From Ifrita kowaldi (Eukaryota; Chordata; Aves; Passeriformes; Cinclosomatidae), in NCBI GenBank assembly GCA_013398055.1, contig VZRS01015041.1, positions 455,945 through 519,944 of the forward strand: a stretch of 64,000 nucleotides of DNA, written 5' to 3'. Of the stretch, positions 12,701-24,600 are shown in pieces. A program made the translations under genes and the position numbers. The notes under the pieces are model-generated. The model saw only the letters and a program-made list of their open reading frames with translations, did not search any database and was not told the origin of the DNA. Each line of letters starts with the position of its first letter. Positions within the stretch are counted from its first letter, which is position 1.

Positions 12701-15700
12701 TGTACAAGTAATTCAGATTACAGCACAGCAGAAACACGGCCAGAAAGCAAAACAGAAAAGCAGGAAAAAAGGCCAGGCCTCTGCTCTAATGCTAATTTAT
12801 TTTTCTTTGTAAATTAGTTGTGACATCTATTTTCCACTGGCCTACATTGTCTGAGGTTTTGAGGCCTATCTGTCATATTGAGGCAACAGACCCTTTTAAC
12901 ACTTCACTTTGCTTTGATATGCAGTCTTGTCTCTTCCTTCTCCCTCTTTTCTTCAGGAGTTATATTGCCGGAAAGGGTGATGATTTTCACAGCAAATAAA
13001 GAGGCCTTCTCCCAGCTTTATTGTCTTCAGAAGAAATGCTCTGTGAATTTTATGACCAAGGGGAATGGGGAAAACTACTCCTTTTCTCCACCCCCTCAAA
13101 TCATGGTTATATTTGCTGATTATAGTGAGGCCGGAATAACCTTGTTGAATTTTAACTTGTTTTCAAAGATTCCCTCTAAGCCCTCGGTTTACAAGGAACC
13201 TGAATATCTATACTATTGTTAGCATTAGAACTATCACTGAAGGCAAATATTTCAAAGTCAACGATTTGTACCATGAAAAAAGTAAACTCAGTCAGATGAA
13301 TTAGTCCTGCAAATTTAGGCAGGAAAATCTTCTGTGCTGGAAGTTGAAGCGGTATAGGATTTGGGAAAATATCCCTAATTATGTGTATTTCAGCTATGTC
13401 TACCTTCAGATAAAAATATCCCAGTCTGTCCTCGGTGTCGGTCCAAAATTAAAGAGAACTGAGGAAAAAATATTCCTTCATCTATTTCTGTCCCTTTTTC
13501 CTCTGCTAAGATGAAAGCGTCTGACATTTGTTTAGGGCTTGTAAATTCCAAACCAATTGGCTTGTGTTTCTGAATGTGAAAGGGGTTCTTGATAAGATCT
13601 CCTTGTCGCTCCTTTGTGTGGCGTGTGCTTCATCTTAACACCTCAATGGATTTTAGGGAACCACTTTAAAGGAGTCTTTGTCCTACAGTTTGTCCCAGAA
13701 AACTCACATCAAAAAAAACTGGGAAGATCAGAAGAAAAAAGGAAAACTATCTAGTTGGCTGTTGAAAGTGCAAAGGAGAACAAATAAGTTGAAAACTGAT
13801 CTCCCTGGATTATTATTGCATGAAGAACTGTTTAAAAATTATATGAAATGAGAGATACATTCTGAACATTTGGTAATCCTTCTCTTAACAGTATTTATCC
13901 AATGTATTTAAGAATATTTCTTTTACACATTAGAGAGAGGATGATCCTGAAATCCTTTTACAAGATTTTATTACCTCATCTTACAAATTGTCAAGTGCCT
14001 CCAACTCTAAAGGGAAGCCCAGCACAGAGTACCCTCAGGAATATCCTACAGGAACTCAGCACCTTGCAAGACTGAACCTTTTTGATAAAGTAAATGAAAT
14101 TATTATTGAACTTCTAAGTTTATCCTATGGCCACACAAGAAAGGAAAAGCATTTCTAGTTGGACATATCTTTGTGCTAGAGAAACAATCTTTAAAAACTC
14201 AGATAAAGAATTAGGCCACAGTACAAATGAACGAATTGTGACTGAAGCTCAGTCTTGAAATCCTGGGTATTTATGCTCTCATAGACACAGAAGTCACTTC
14301 AATGAGCACTGAAATGAAACCCCTTTGAGATTAATATAGCCAGCACCAGTTATGTACTGCTATGAATTATTTAAGATGCATCAGGGTGTTTATCACTTAA
14401 GAGCTTCACATTTAAATGTATGTTTACACAGAGAGGGAAATAAAGAGGGAAAGACAATTACAGTAACCAATACTCTCTCACTTCACTCTGCACCTCATAT
14501 TCCTCCTCTGTACCACAGCAAACAATCCCATACAAGTGTTCTGTAGTTTAATTAATGTCTGTGAAATGCCTGAGATGTTTACAAGCTGCTATGGAAAATC
14601 CAACTCAACATATGAATACTCTTTCTTTCCTAACCAGGTAAAACAAGAACAAAAGAAAAGTACCGAGTTGTTTACACAGATCACCAGAGACTGGAATTAG
14701 AGAAGGAATTTCACTGCAACAGATACATTACAATCAGGAGGAAGTCAGAACTCGCAGCAAACCTGGGACTCTCCGAGAGACAGGTACAGAGAGCAGCCCT
14801 CAGGTGTGCCCACAGTGCCCAGACACTGCCCCTGCCAGGGCACACAGCAGCAGCCACCTCCTGCACCTCTGCACATGACACAGAGAATCCACCACACAAA
14901 CCCACAGTTATCAATAGGCTCATTTGGCAGAACCCTCCAATTATAGGGAACTCAACCTTAGAAATTAACTCATACTTTAAAAAGTAGTTATTCTTACATT
15001 CTAGCTTGCTAGCTTGGAATTCAAACGGTCCAGCTTAACAGGATTTTAGCTATGTTCCCAATAGTTATGACATTCACAATTTTATTTCTTCTTGAAATCA
15101 CACCAAATAATGGCCAGCAAAAAATCCAAGGCATTTGATATATTTCAGCTGGAAGACAGGAAAGTTAAAACTCAAGGTCAATCCAATGAGATAGCTATGG
15201 TGTTTTTTGTTACAAATATATTGCCACAGGCCACATTTTTCCTCAGTCAGATTTCAGCATATTCAGGGGGGTTTTACAGCCTTGGATTTTCAAGTCAGGA
15301 TCTCTTTTTGCCCTACATATGTGTAGCCAAGACTATCCATCCAGGGAATGTTCAAATGCATACTTGGATCATTGCTTCCTTGGAAAGCAGCTCTGCCTTC
15401 ACTCGTATCTGGTACATATTTAATCTCTGTCCTGGATAAAGCTGTCTCCTGAGCAGGGCACAGTTACATTAGCTGTAATCACGGATGGACTAAAGCTTGT
15501 CACACAGTAGGATAGAGCTGCACTGGAAAATTTTCAGAGAACTGCAATTATGAAAGATTTGAAACTTCCACCTTAATGTTATGCAAGCTGGCTGATTTAG
15601 AACACAGACATGCCTGGAGTCACCAGTGATCCTGCAGAAAATCAGCAGTTTCCTTTTACAGAGCTGATGCTCCTAATGCCACCACATTTTTAACTGGTAA

Positions 15701-16907
15701 AGTTCCTTCAAGTATAATGTAAACAAAATACATAATTTATCTGCATTTCCACAGGACAGACAAAGCTAAATGCTTCTTCATGCCAATACCAGTCAGGTAA
15801 TAAAAATAAACACAAAACACTGAGATTTTTAATACTAAGCAAGGGTACAACTTTCTATATCATATTGTATTCAACACACCTTAAAGGCTGTAACAAATAC
15901 TGTGAAATAAGAACGCAATTACCAAGAAGGAAAACACAAACAGAAGTTCCTACTGATTCACACTTTCACATGAGGAAAGAAAAAAGAGATACATAAAGTA
16001 GACTTTAAACAGATAAGAGTCTCTCACCTGCACAATGAGCTTGGGGAATTCACTGTCTTTAAGTAATGCTGATATATCTATTTATACACATAACAGTACA
16101 TATGTAGCTGTAAAATACAGGTATAAATATATATTCCAGTAATAAAAACAATCAAAACTTTAAAAATACATAAGAATTTAGGCACACACAAAAATCACTC
16201 ACAACATAAATGAAGAGAAAGAATCTTGACTACTTGGCTTTGAATTAATTTGTTAACATAGATAATAAAGAAATCTTCAAAATTTATCCATAATTGCATC
16301 TTCCTGAATTATGACACACGCCACTTGCAAAGCTGAGATGCTGAACTCTGCGCCCTCTGAGTCTCAATGAGTTCATTGATTTCTGTGCTCCTAAATAGAA
16401 CACAGCAAGTTCACTTTACACCAGGCCCAAGAGAAAAAGAAATCAAGAAAGAAAGAATCAATTTCCCATTGATTATTATGCCAAAAATTAATACAGAATA
16501 ATGCAAAAACTTTTCACTACACAAATTCAGTATTTTGGTTTGTGGGGGATTTTTTGGTTGGGTTTTAGCTTTGGGGCTTTTTTCCTCATGGCTTTTTGTT
16601 TGCTTGCTTTGGGTATGGGGTTTTTAAATAAATTGCTATAGTTACTGTAAAAAGTTGACCAGCACTTTGAATTAATCAGGTATCATTTATAACACCCCAG
16701 GTGAAAATCTGGTTCCAGAATCGCCGAGCAAAAGAAAGAAAAATGATCAAGAAGAAAATCTCACAGTTTGATGGCAGCGGGGGCTCAGCTCAGAGTGACT
16801 CTGGTTCACTCAGTCCAAATGAACTGTCAAATTCTCTGTTCCCACCACCACATGGAATAAATGGATTACAGCCTAATGACATTCATCAAGTCATAGTTTC
16901 AGAATGA
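9288..16907 (+). CDS. CDX4: CDX4, caudal-type homeobox transcription factor (complete, 3 coding exons)
   Basis: Coding exons are 9288-9717, 14638-14783 and 16701-16907, joined in consistent phase (430+146+207 nt) to give 260 aa, close to mammalian CDX4. All introns are GT-AG. The protein starts MYVSSLLDKE, like human CDX4 MYGSCLLEKE, in a gccATG context. It has the N-terminal caudal activation region (about 10-130), the PBX-contact hexapeptide YEWMRK at 131-136, and a full homeodomain at about 149-208 (KYRVVYTDHQRLELEKEF, then WFQNRRAKERK with Q50/N51). It ends in the CDX4-type tail QSDSGS and QVIVSE. CDX4 acts in the nucleus with CDX1 and CDX2, downstream of Wnt and FGF signalling, in posterior axis patterning and blood progenitor specification. 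It lies 8.9 kb downstream of a second CDX gene and upstream of CHIC1, the conserved CDX4-CHIC1 linkage. No damage is seen. Confidence 0.97.
9718..14637 (+). other. CDX4: CDX4 intron 1
   Basis: 4.9 kb, GT-AG, AT-rich. It contains the dispersed element copy at 13106-13227. A 190-codon open frame at 9869-10441 has no recognisable domain and is probably chance. Confidence 0.9.
13106..13227 (+). repeat. Dispersed element, copy C, in CDX4 intron 1
   Basis: This segment aligns with the reverse complement of two segments in the CpG island near 21 kb. The 20 bases at 13130-13149 (gccggaataaccttgttgaa) are identical to the complement of 21428-21447. The block at about 13180-13222, with cctctaagcc and acctgaatatct as anchors, matches the complement of 21001-21063 at roughly 80-85% by eye. 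I do not recognise the family. It may be an old transposon fragment or a duplicated conserved noncoding element. Confidence 0.65.
14638..14783 (+). CDS. CDX4: CDX4 coding exon 2 (homeodomain helices 1-2)
   Basis: Acceptor ccag precedes position 14638 and donor gtacag follows 14783. It encodes KTRTKEKYRVVYTDHQRLEL onward through LGLSERQ, the N-terminal arm and first two helices of the homeodomain. The split after SERQ is the usual CDX intron position. Confidence 0.96.
14784..16700 (+). other. CDX4: CDX4 intron 2
   Basis: 1.9 kb, GT-AG, very AT-rich. A G/T-rich tract at about 16536-16625 precedes the acceptor. The acceptor itself has a poor pyrimidine tract (catttataacaccccag). Confidence 0.88.
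16701..16907 (+). CDS. CDX4: CDX4 coding exon 3 (recognition helix and tail)
   Basis: Opens in phase 0 with VKIWFQNRRAKERKMIKKK, followed by ISQFDGSGGS, QSDSGSLSP and the terminal HQVIVSE before TGA at 16905-16907. It is AT-rich, unlike the GC-rich equivalent exon of the upstream paralogue. Confidence 0.96.
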   Translation: MKIWFQNRRAKERKMIKKKISQFDGSGGSAQSDSGSLSPNELSNSLFPPPHGINGLQPNDIHQVIVSE

Positions 16908-17360
16908 ACAGAGGGGAAAAAAACAAAACAGGAAAAAAGAAAAAGCAAGAATTGATTTCTCCACCACTGCCACCCCCCCACCTTGGAAACTCAACTTTGC
17001 AAGGGACCATTTTCATTTAACTGCCTTCAGAGTGCTGATTTCTAAGCAGGAAATCTGAGCCTATTACCAAAATATTTTAATTATTGCAAAAATCTCAGGG
17101 ACCTTGTGCTGCTAAGATTCATCTCTCGATATCTTTGATAGCAGGTAATTTGCTTCAGACACTGACACAAAGAATGATAGCGATGAAGATTCAGTACATG
17201 TAGTTCTAGTCTGATCATATACCCAGGAAACTAAGAGAACTGATTACAAAATACAGTCCTATTGCAGAAAATATAAGAAGCTGGGTGTGTGTGGTTTGTT
17301 CCATTTATATAATTAGAGTAAACCGTAGATGTTAATAAATATTTACACTTAAAAGGACTG
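16908..17360 (+). other. CDX4: Probable CDX4 3' UTR
   Basis: Begins with A-rich and C-rich tracts after the stop codon. A canonical AATAAA at 17334-17339 is the first clear poly(A) signal. The true end is not fixed by sequence alone. Confidence 0.4.
17334..17339 (+). terminator. CDX4: Candidate CDX4 poly(A) signal AATAAA
   Basis: Hexamer 430 bp after the stop codon, within gttaataaatattt. It is a plausible cleavage signal, but AT-rich context raises the chance rate. Confidence 0.35.
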
Positions 17361-20300
17361 AAAAGAATGCCACTTTTTGAAAACAGCAAAACCATTCAAA
17401 ACACTTACAAATGCTCAAGGAACATAATAATGTTGCTATACCAACATATTGTATTTAGTTAAATAACACAAATCACCTCTGCCCCATGGAATTGTATTTG
17501 AGCAATACTCACAGATACAGAATATACCAAACCTGCCAAGATTTGTTCCACTGTAAGAAACAGAGCAATTTCTCACGCTCATTAGTAAATGCCAGATAAT
17601 TTGAAAGATAAGTATTACCTCGATCTTCTACGACTGCACATATTACTGCTCAAAAATATGAGCACAAATGGAATGGAAACAGAACTGTTACTACAAGCAA
17701 ATCACCAAAAAGCAAATAAAGCATTTGCTTGATGTCTTTAAACATTTCAAGTGAAACAGGAGCAGTCTTGTGCCACTGATTTTATCCCTGACATTTATCT
17801 GGGGCTGAAGGCAGCAACTATCCCAAAGTAGCTGAGAGGGTATTTTGAAGCAGTTACCTGCAGCTGAGCAGCGCCAAAGCACAGTCACAAAAGGAATGTT
17901 CACGTCATGTGCACTCCTGAAAGAGCACAAATTAAGGACATGATCACAGTGGGGTTTGCTTTAATTACTGCTCCATGTTGGCAGGTGAGAAGGTAGCAAT
18001 GGTATCTGAAAGACAAGTGATGAGTCTGGAAAAAGCAGAAAGAAAACCCAAAGCACTAAAAAAATTCTCAAGCCGTTCAGTTGTACTATTCTTTGGAATT
18101 TCTTAATATGATCTTTTTGATAGCATACAAGTGAACAGCTCTATCGGGAAAATTTAATATTCCTGAAAATGTCAAGGGGAGCAAAGCTAATAAAGAGGGG
18201 AAAAAGCAGAACACAAACAGAAAACAGCATTATGAAAATCATGCATCACTTATTTCAGCAACCTCAAACTCTTGCTCTCAGAAACAGCAGAATAAATCCT
18301 GCTTTTCTTTGTGTCAATGAGCATTGATAATGAACTGAACAACACGGACAGAACTTGTCAAAGCTCTCGTCATCTGGATTCAAAACAGTAGGTAACAAAT
18401 TTGAGGATATGCCTCACTATTCCCCATTTATTTTAAAATAACTCTGTTAGAGTAACTCCATGAAAGCAATTCTGTTGGGAGTTACAACAATAACACTCAT
18501 CAGAACTAAATTCTGAATTATATGTTTGTAGACATAAATGTCTCAAACTAAACTAAGAAGAAATCCTGTAACACATATTAAGAACTTACTGTAAATATTT
18601 TGTGGGTGGTTCCCCAATATATTTGCTAGTCATGTCCTATCATATGGTTCAAAGAAATGGGTGTATTCTAATGCAAACAAACTGTAAACAGAAAATCTTG
18701 TGTATATAAATAGTTATAAAGCTCAGCCCAATGAGAAATTGAGACTACATCTGCGTGGCTTTAACTCAGGATCTCCGAAATCCGCTCACTGATGTTCCAC
18801 TGGCATCACATGGACATTTTAGGAGACAGAGCACGTTGTGGAACATGCACACACAGCCCTGGTTCTGTTCAGATTCATACAAGTGCACGTGTGACACACA
18901 CATGCCTTTTTTCTCTGCTCTTCAGTCCAATAAATCCAGATTTTTTCCTTGGGAGAGGAAGTTTCCCCAGTTCCACCAGCCCCTTTACCTGGGTTGGCCT
19001 TCTACGCATGAAGGATGAAGAAGAGAAAATAATCTCTCAGGAAACTCAGACTTTAGACAGACAAGAAAAAAGGGAAGAGGACCTTTACCTCAAACCAGCA
19101 GAAGGGCCATTTCTATGGAAACCAGGAGAGGGCTTTTGTGAGGCTTAGCAGTGGCACAGAAATGGAGAGAGAGGAAACTTCTAGTTTTGAGATTTTTTTT
19201 TCCTCTGATCAGTTTTCGTATCAACAAGGAAGAATGACAAGTACAGCTATAACATACAACACACCATTCATTATATTTGTGTATTAGAAATGCATTGCTT
19301 CAGATTTCTCTTCCCTTCTCATTTATAACAAAATTGAAATGAAACACAGAGTTATTTACCAGGTCCACATTCAACATATTCAAAATCATCATCTTGCGAT
19401 TCTAACCAAGCTCCAGGCAGTCAGGAAACACCACCCTGCTCTGACAAACGGGGCAGAGGAGCCACTGAAGCCACTGACTGCACTCAGAACAAGCACAGTT
19501 GATAAAAGAATCATTCTAAATGAGCCTATTTTAGACGTTTTTAGAGTTGGAATGGGATACAAAGCACCTCCTCTGGCAGGTTTAATATCAGTCTTGTCAA
19601 TAAAAATTGTTTTCCTTTTTCATGATCTTTATCCCGAATTTTATCCATCAGATGTACTTTAAATGTATCCAAAGCATATGTTAATAAATATTTAGGGGAG
19701 AGTCTCTTTCATCCACTAGATAACGATCTCTAAGCCTACAGAGTGTATCAGATTATCTTCTCTGACTACAGTTAAGTCAAGTAAGAAGTTATTCCCCTTA
19801 CTGTTGCTGAGCATAATTATCCCCAATATGGATCATAATGTCCCTTTCAATCTAAGTGCAGTGGCACAGCTGTTTCTCAAAATAATCTCAGGAAAAAATT
19901 ATTAAACTCTTCTAGACTAATCAGGATATTTTTTTAGTAAACTCCATCAGAGGGTGATTAACTGTGGTCAGAGTATCAGATCAGGAGGCCGGGAAGCCAG
20001 AGAGAGGGGAAAATGGCAAGCAGCTAAAAGAAAATCCTTACCCCACCTCTCGCAGGCCTTGGACACTTTATCAGACTGTAGCTATGCCATGAGCCAGAAA
20101 TCATCATCCCAAATCAAAATACAAATCAAGCACTTCATGCTGGCACATTTTAAAGGCCCATTAAGGACTCCAGGACAGCCTGGCAGGAGCCCATCCATGG
20201 TCATGCTCTGCCAGCATGGGAACACAACATCAGGACACGCACTCAGGTGGAAGCACCACAAAGTCCTTGCATTTCATTGTTCCCTGGGCAGCTGCGTTTG

Positions 20301-20930
20301 ATTTTTCAGCATTGCTTCTGTGAAGGAGAAACTTCAGCAGATGTGATCAGCCCCTGTATTTAATTTTGGTATTTACATGGATGAAACACTAAAGGCTATA
20401 AATAACATTTTTCAATATTTATCTTTCTTCCTTTGAAGACTTCTCCAGGGACTTTAGTTATACTCTCCCTTAGCACTGTTAAGCAATTAAAATAATAATA
20501 AATCAAATGCCATCCTTTGCACGCAGTGGGTATCTTCCCCAAGCTCTCCAAGTTTCCTGTGTTTTTCACTGTATGTAAATAGAAAACCATCACACTGTTT
20601 GAATTCAGCTGATTGATTGGTGGTTAGAGTTTGCAAGGTAGTGAGCTCCTTTAACACCATGCTGATATCAAAAAAAAACTCTGCATCACACAACTGTCTA
20701 ATTCCAGCAGCCAGCAAATCCCTTCTGACATTTATCTGAATCATCTCGATTCTTATGAATCCTGAGAGGTGCCAAAGCTTTGGAAGAACTGCCCTCCTCA
20801 GCCCCACTGTCCAGAAATACTTAATCAAGAAGGGAAAGCGCTACCCGGCTGTTTTTATTAAAACCGCCACAGAAACACACCTGGAAAAGAGGATTAAAAA
20901 AAGCAGTCTCAGCACCTGCCTCCGTCTTCC
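17361..20930. other. AT-rich intergenic DNA between CDX4 and CHIC1
   Basis: No coding exon, CR1 copy or RNA gene could be supported here. Open frames are short and unlike known proteins. Confidence 0.5.
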
Positions 20931-21000
20931 CTCAGGAGCCCCTCGCGCCGGGCCGGAGGCGGGAAGGAGCGCGCGCGCACCGGAGGGAGGCGCGAAGGGG

Positions 21001-21063
21001 ACTTATAAATGCGATAATGATAGTACAGATATTCAGGTCCCTTGTACGCTGAAGGCTTAGAGG
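21001..21063 (-). repeat. Dispersed element, copy A
   Basis: The reverse complement aligns with about 13180-13226 in CDX4 intron 1, sharing cctctaagcc and the tacaagg/acctgaatatct block. The other half of the element is missing here and is replaced by a T-run (about 21067-21081) next to an N. Confidence 0.6.
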
Positions 21064-21175
21064 CGATTTTTTTTTTTTTTTAAGNCCGGGAGGGGTGAGG
21101 GCAGCGGGAGCACCGTGCCCCGGCCCTGTCGGCCCCAGCCTCCCGCCCCGCGGGGCCGAGAGCCGCAGTCTTGAA

Positions 21176-21243
21176 CCCCCCTCACCTGCTCTGCGAGGGG
21201 AGCTGTGCATTTAACGTCAGTATTTTCCGGTAGCTCGAGGAAA
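21176..21243. repeat. 68-bp exact direct repeat, copy 1
   Basis: Identical to 21534-21601 at an offset of 358 bp. It begins in a C6 run followed by tcacctgctctgcgagg and ends ctcgaggaaa. The match stops exactly at the N at 21244. It could be a true recent duplication or a false duplication made in assembly. Confidence 0.85.
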
Positions 21244-21353
21244 NGTTTTTTTTCCCCGTAACCAGCGAATTAAAACTCCCCTCGGGAGCTGCTCGCGCCG
21301 GCCCGTGACCCACGCGCACCTGAGGCGGGGGCGGCGGGAAGGGAGGCCGGGGG

Positions 21354-21471
21354 ACTTAGAAATGGTAACGATAGTAGAGGTAACACGAAAGGCCTACAGG
21401 GAGTCTTTACAAATAAAAGTTAAAGAGTTCAACAAGGTTATTCCGGCTTCGCTATAACCGCCAACAGTAAC
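21354..21471 (-). repeat. Dispersed element, copy B
   Basis: The reverse complement aligns with 13106-13225 across nearly the full element, including the 20-nt identical core, but lacks the acctgaatat block that copies A and C share. It lies in the same orientation as copy A, offset about 353 bp. Confidence 0.62.
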
Positions 21472-21533
21472 TTCTCTCAGCAGCTCCCCGTGCCGGCTCG
21501 TTACCCGCCGCCCGGGAGCNCCGCAGCCCTGCG

Positions 21534-21601
21534 CCCCCCTCACCTGCTCTGCGAGGGGAGCTGTGCATTTAACGTCAGTATTTTCCGGTAGCTCGAGGAA
21601 A
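21534..21601. repeat. 68-bp exact direct repeat, copy 2
   Basis: Partner of 21176-21243, with no difference seen by eye. The flanks then diverge (gccccagtcg here, N then T-rich in copy 1). Confidence 0.85.
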
Positions 21602-21610
21602 GCCCCAGTC

Positions 21611-24600
21611 GTGAATGAACAGCCGGAGTCGGCTGTTGGGTGCAGAGGCTGCAGCGCAGCCCTGGCAGCCCTCCCTGGTTGCTCCTCTTTATCCAAACAA
21701 TTTGTTAGATAAAAAGCAAAGTCCACGCAATGCGAGGACGAACAGCCTGTTCGAACCATCTCGCTGTGACCCTTCTGTGCCACAGCTGAGCCAGGGAGCC
21801 CCCACACTGCACTGCAGAGGAGGCTCGTGCCTGTGCTGTACTTTATCTGCTCCAAACTTAGTTGTGACTTTGGTTTACGTTGAGTGTTTTTATCACTGGA
21901 ACACAGCGTGAGCCAGAATGTTTGCTGCTCATTTAAACAGTTGAACAGAAGATGAGCAAGCTGTGTTTCCTTATATGTAATGTTTACTCGTCGGGATTTT
22001 CTTAGTATTCCTGCTCCAGCAAGCTGAAGAATTAATAGAACCAAGTGCATCCTTCACAAGTTGTTGGTTGTCACATTAATTTTCATGGCAGGGAGGGAGG
22101 TATTGAAATTTTTGTGTTGCAGAGACCCACCAAGCTTGTGTTGCTTTGGCTCTGTCTTTGGATTGCATAAAATTCACATTTCTCTCTGTAAATAGGTGCA
22201 GTGTGATCTAACTCCCTGCAGCAAAAGCTCTGGGTGGGGAAGGCTCTCCCATCCTTTGGGAAGTAGTGTTGGATTTGATACCGTGTCCTCATGGAAGCCT
22301 GGATCAGGGTTGCATTGAGCTGGTGCCAGTGGGGAGTTGCTGTGCTGCACCGCAGTGCATTTGCTCGTGTAGATGGAATTTCTTTGTGTCCTCGCCCCAA
22401 ATAGCTCCTGGCCTGACTAAAGGAGAGGTGGAACACAAGAAAATGCTCAGAATACCAAGTATGCCTCTTATGAGTTACTTGATTTTCAGTGCTGAACTGG
22501 AAAAAGCATTACACATTCATCTGCTTTGCTTTCTGTGATGCTTTTTGTGTGTTAGTGATGTGACTTACAGTTCCTTCTTGGCTCCAGCATCTTTTGGGGA
22601 TGGGCAGGAGCATCTCCAAGAACTAGTGATGTCTACATCAACAAAAAGCACCCTTGTTAGTGGTGTGGATATCCTCAGCTAGCCTACATGTCCTTGTAAC
22701 CACCTGAGCTGAATCCCCATCCAACTTATTTTCCCTTTCTCCCACCCCTCTCAGCTTTCTTCCTGTAACAGGACCTACCTGCATGGTAGGAGGCAGCTTT
22801 TATCAGCTCATGATGTATTTTTAAATCTCCTTATACTAATAAAAACAGTTAGTGGATGTTATCAATAAAATGCAAGTAAACCCTGGACACTGGAGTACAT
22901 AATCCTGACTTCCTATTAAATGGGAACTGTGTTGCTTCCCAAAGAGTTTGTGTGTTGGAGCTCTGTCACTTTTTGATCACACAGATACTGCTGTTTTTGA
23001 AATCAGTTGGCTGCAGAAGCAGCCTGCTCCAGTTACTGAAGGGAGAGACGTCATCCAGGAAAACCTGGGTTTGTTTTCTGAACCTGTCTGGAGCACTGCT
23101 AATGAAAATGTCCCGACAAGTCAGACATTATTAAAAAAACAAAACCAGTTATCTTTATAAAGCCATTGTTTCCTTGGATTTTCGTTTCAGATGTCTCCTG
23201 TTCCTCAACTGACACTGGCCTTCTTGAATACTTTTGGTGAATAGAGAAGGGATAATTCTCAAATTCCAGGGTCATCTGCTTCAGCTTTTTATGCAGAGTT
23301 CTCTTATGAAACTCCCAAGTTGGTAGATTCAAACACTGGGTTCGTTTCTTGCATGAGAGTTTTTATTCTTACGACCTTGTCGGTGAGCTGCTTACTGTAA
23401 CAGAGTTACTTCTTTGCAATGTCTAGCAGTACTAAATATAAATTCCAAGAGTTTTCTGAGGGTATTCAGCAGGATTGTGCTTTTCCCACTTTACTTTTGC
23501 TAACCCTTCCACCCCTGTGCATGGTAAGAGTGACCGCACAAAGCATATTTGTTTTATTTTAGTCAGAGAGGATGTGTGTAAAAATGGTTGGCAAAATCCA
23601 TGCTCATCTTGTCCAGGATTCTTTGAAAAAATTCTCTCTGTTGTATTTATTGTTTTTGAAAGCTTTTGAATTTTAGCACAGATAAATTACTAGGTCCTAG
23701 TAAATGCCTTTTTGTCTGAAATTCCATTCTGATGAGTTATAAACACCTTGTTTGCTGTTTCTTTCATAGTCAGTGTGACTCTGCTTGGTGTATCCAAGTA
23801 TCTCCACACAGACATTTATTGTGAAGACTGAGTCATGCCTAGCAAAGCAAAGGCAATAACTTCCAAAAACAGAGCAGTAAACAAACTGTAACCCGGTTAT
23901 AAGGTTTTATTTATCTGCTGTAATTTTTCCGTATCATTAAGTCCATGTGGATGGATGGTAATGAGGTAATGAATTAGCCATTAAACATATTTTTGCCTTT
24001 AGTATCCAGCTTGTGGTTCATGCTGAAGTCTGTAAACCTCCTGGTTTTGGCTAGAAGTGAACTTTTGGTATTCTATCCTGTTTTCTGTAGGAGTGCCCTA
24101 GGGACCCACAGTCCAGGTGCTGATGAAAAGCTTATTGTCATCAGCTGGGGAAGGGAGGGAAGAGCCAGTTGAGATAAGATGACATTTGATTATTATCTAG
24201 TACTGCTTCATCTTCCATGTATTTAAAATAGCAAATTACCTCAGCCTTCCACTCGTTACCAAAAACTTCATTTTCCTAAACATCATCCATGGGTAAGGAC
24301 TCTCTTGGGTAGTTCTGTTGGCTTCACAGGAAAATGTCCTGAACTGGGCAATGTTAAACGTTCAAGGAAATTTCAGCTCAGGGCTCTTGAGGAATGTCAT
24401 CTGTACCCTCTAATGCTGGACAGAGCTCAGCTGGTACCTCATAAAGAGCAGTGTGGGTCTGAGCTCCACTCTTCCAGAGAGGTTAAACATAACCTGGGTT
24501 AGGTATGGGGAGAGGAGCTGTGCTCAAAGGAGGTTGGAGAGCTTGACTAAACAGGTTTAACTTGTGCAGTCTAGTAAGGCTGATTACTATATATAAATAC

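Larger units (their letters stand above)
20935..21610 (+). promoter_or_regulatory. CHIC1: CpG island, probable CHIC1 promoter, internally duplicated
   Basis: A sharp switch to CpG-dense DNA (cgcgccgggccgg, gcgcgcgcac) in AT-rich surroundings lies 6 kb upstream of CHIC1 exon 2. This is where exon 1 of CHIC1, normally an acidic, GC-rich coding exon, should be. No sequence encoding the expected VRGAGH-like end of exon 1 is visible. Single Ns at 21085, 21244 and 21520 mark uncertain assembly, so the exon may be lost here. A CRE-like aacgtcag occurs twice. Assignment to CHIC1 rests on position. Confidence 0.55.

Noticed and set aside
18444..18483. Inverted repeat gtaactcc ... ggagttac
   Set aside because: Short arms with a wide loop in AT-rich intergenic DNA; not significant.
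21394..22050. 218-codon minus-strand frame sharing the peptide YSEAGITLLN with a + strand frame at 12878-13222
   Set aside because: The shared peptide comes from the dispersed DNA element. Flanks are unrelated, one frame crosses an N, and no protein family fits.
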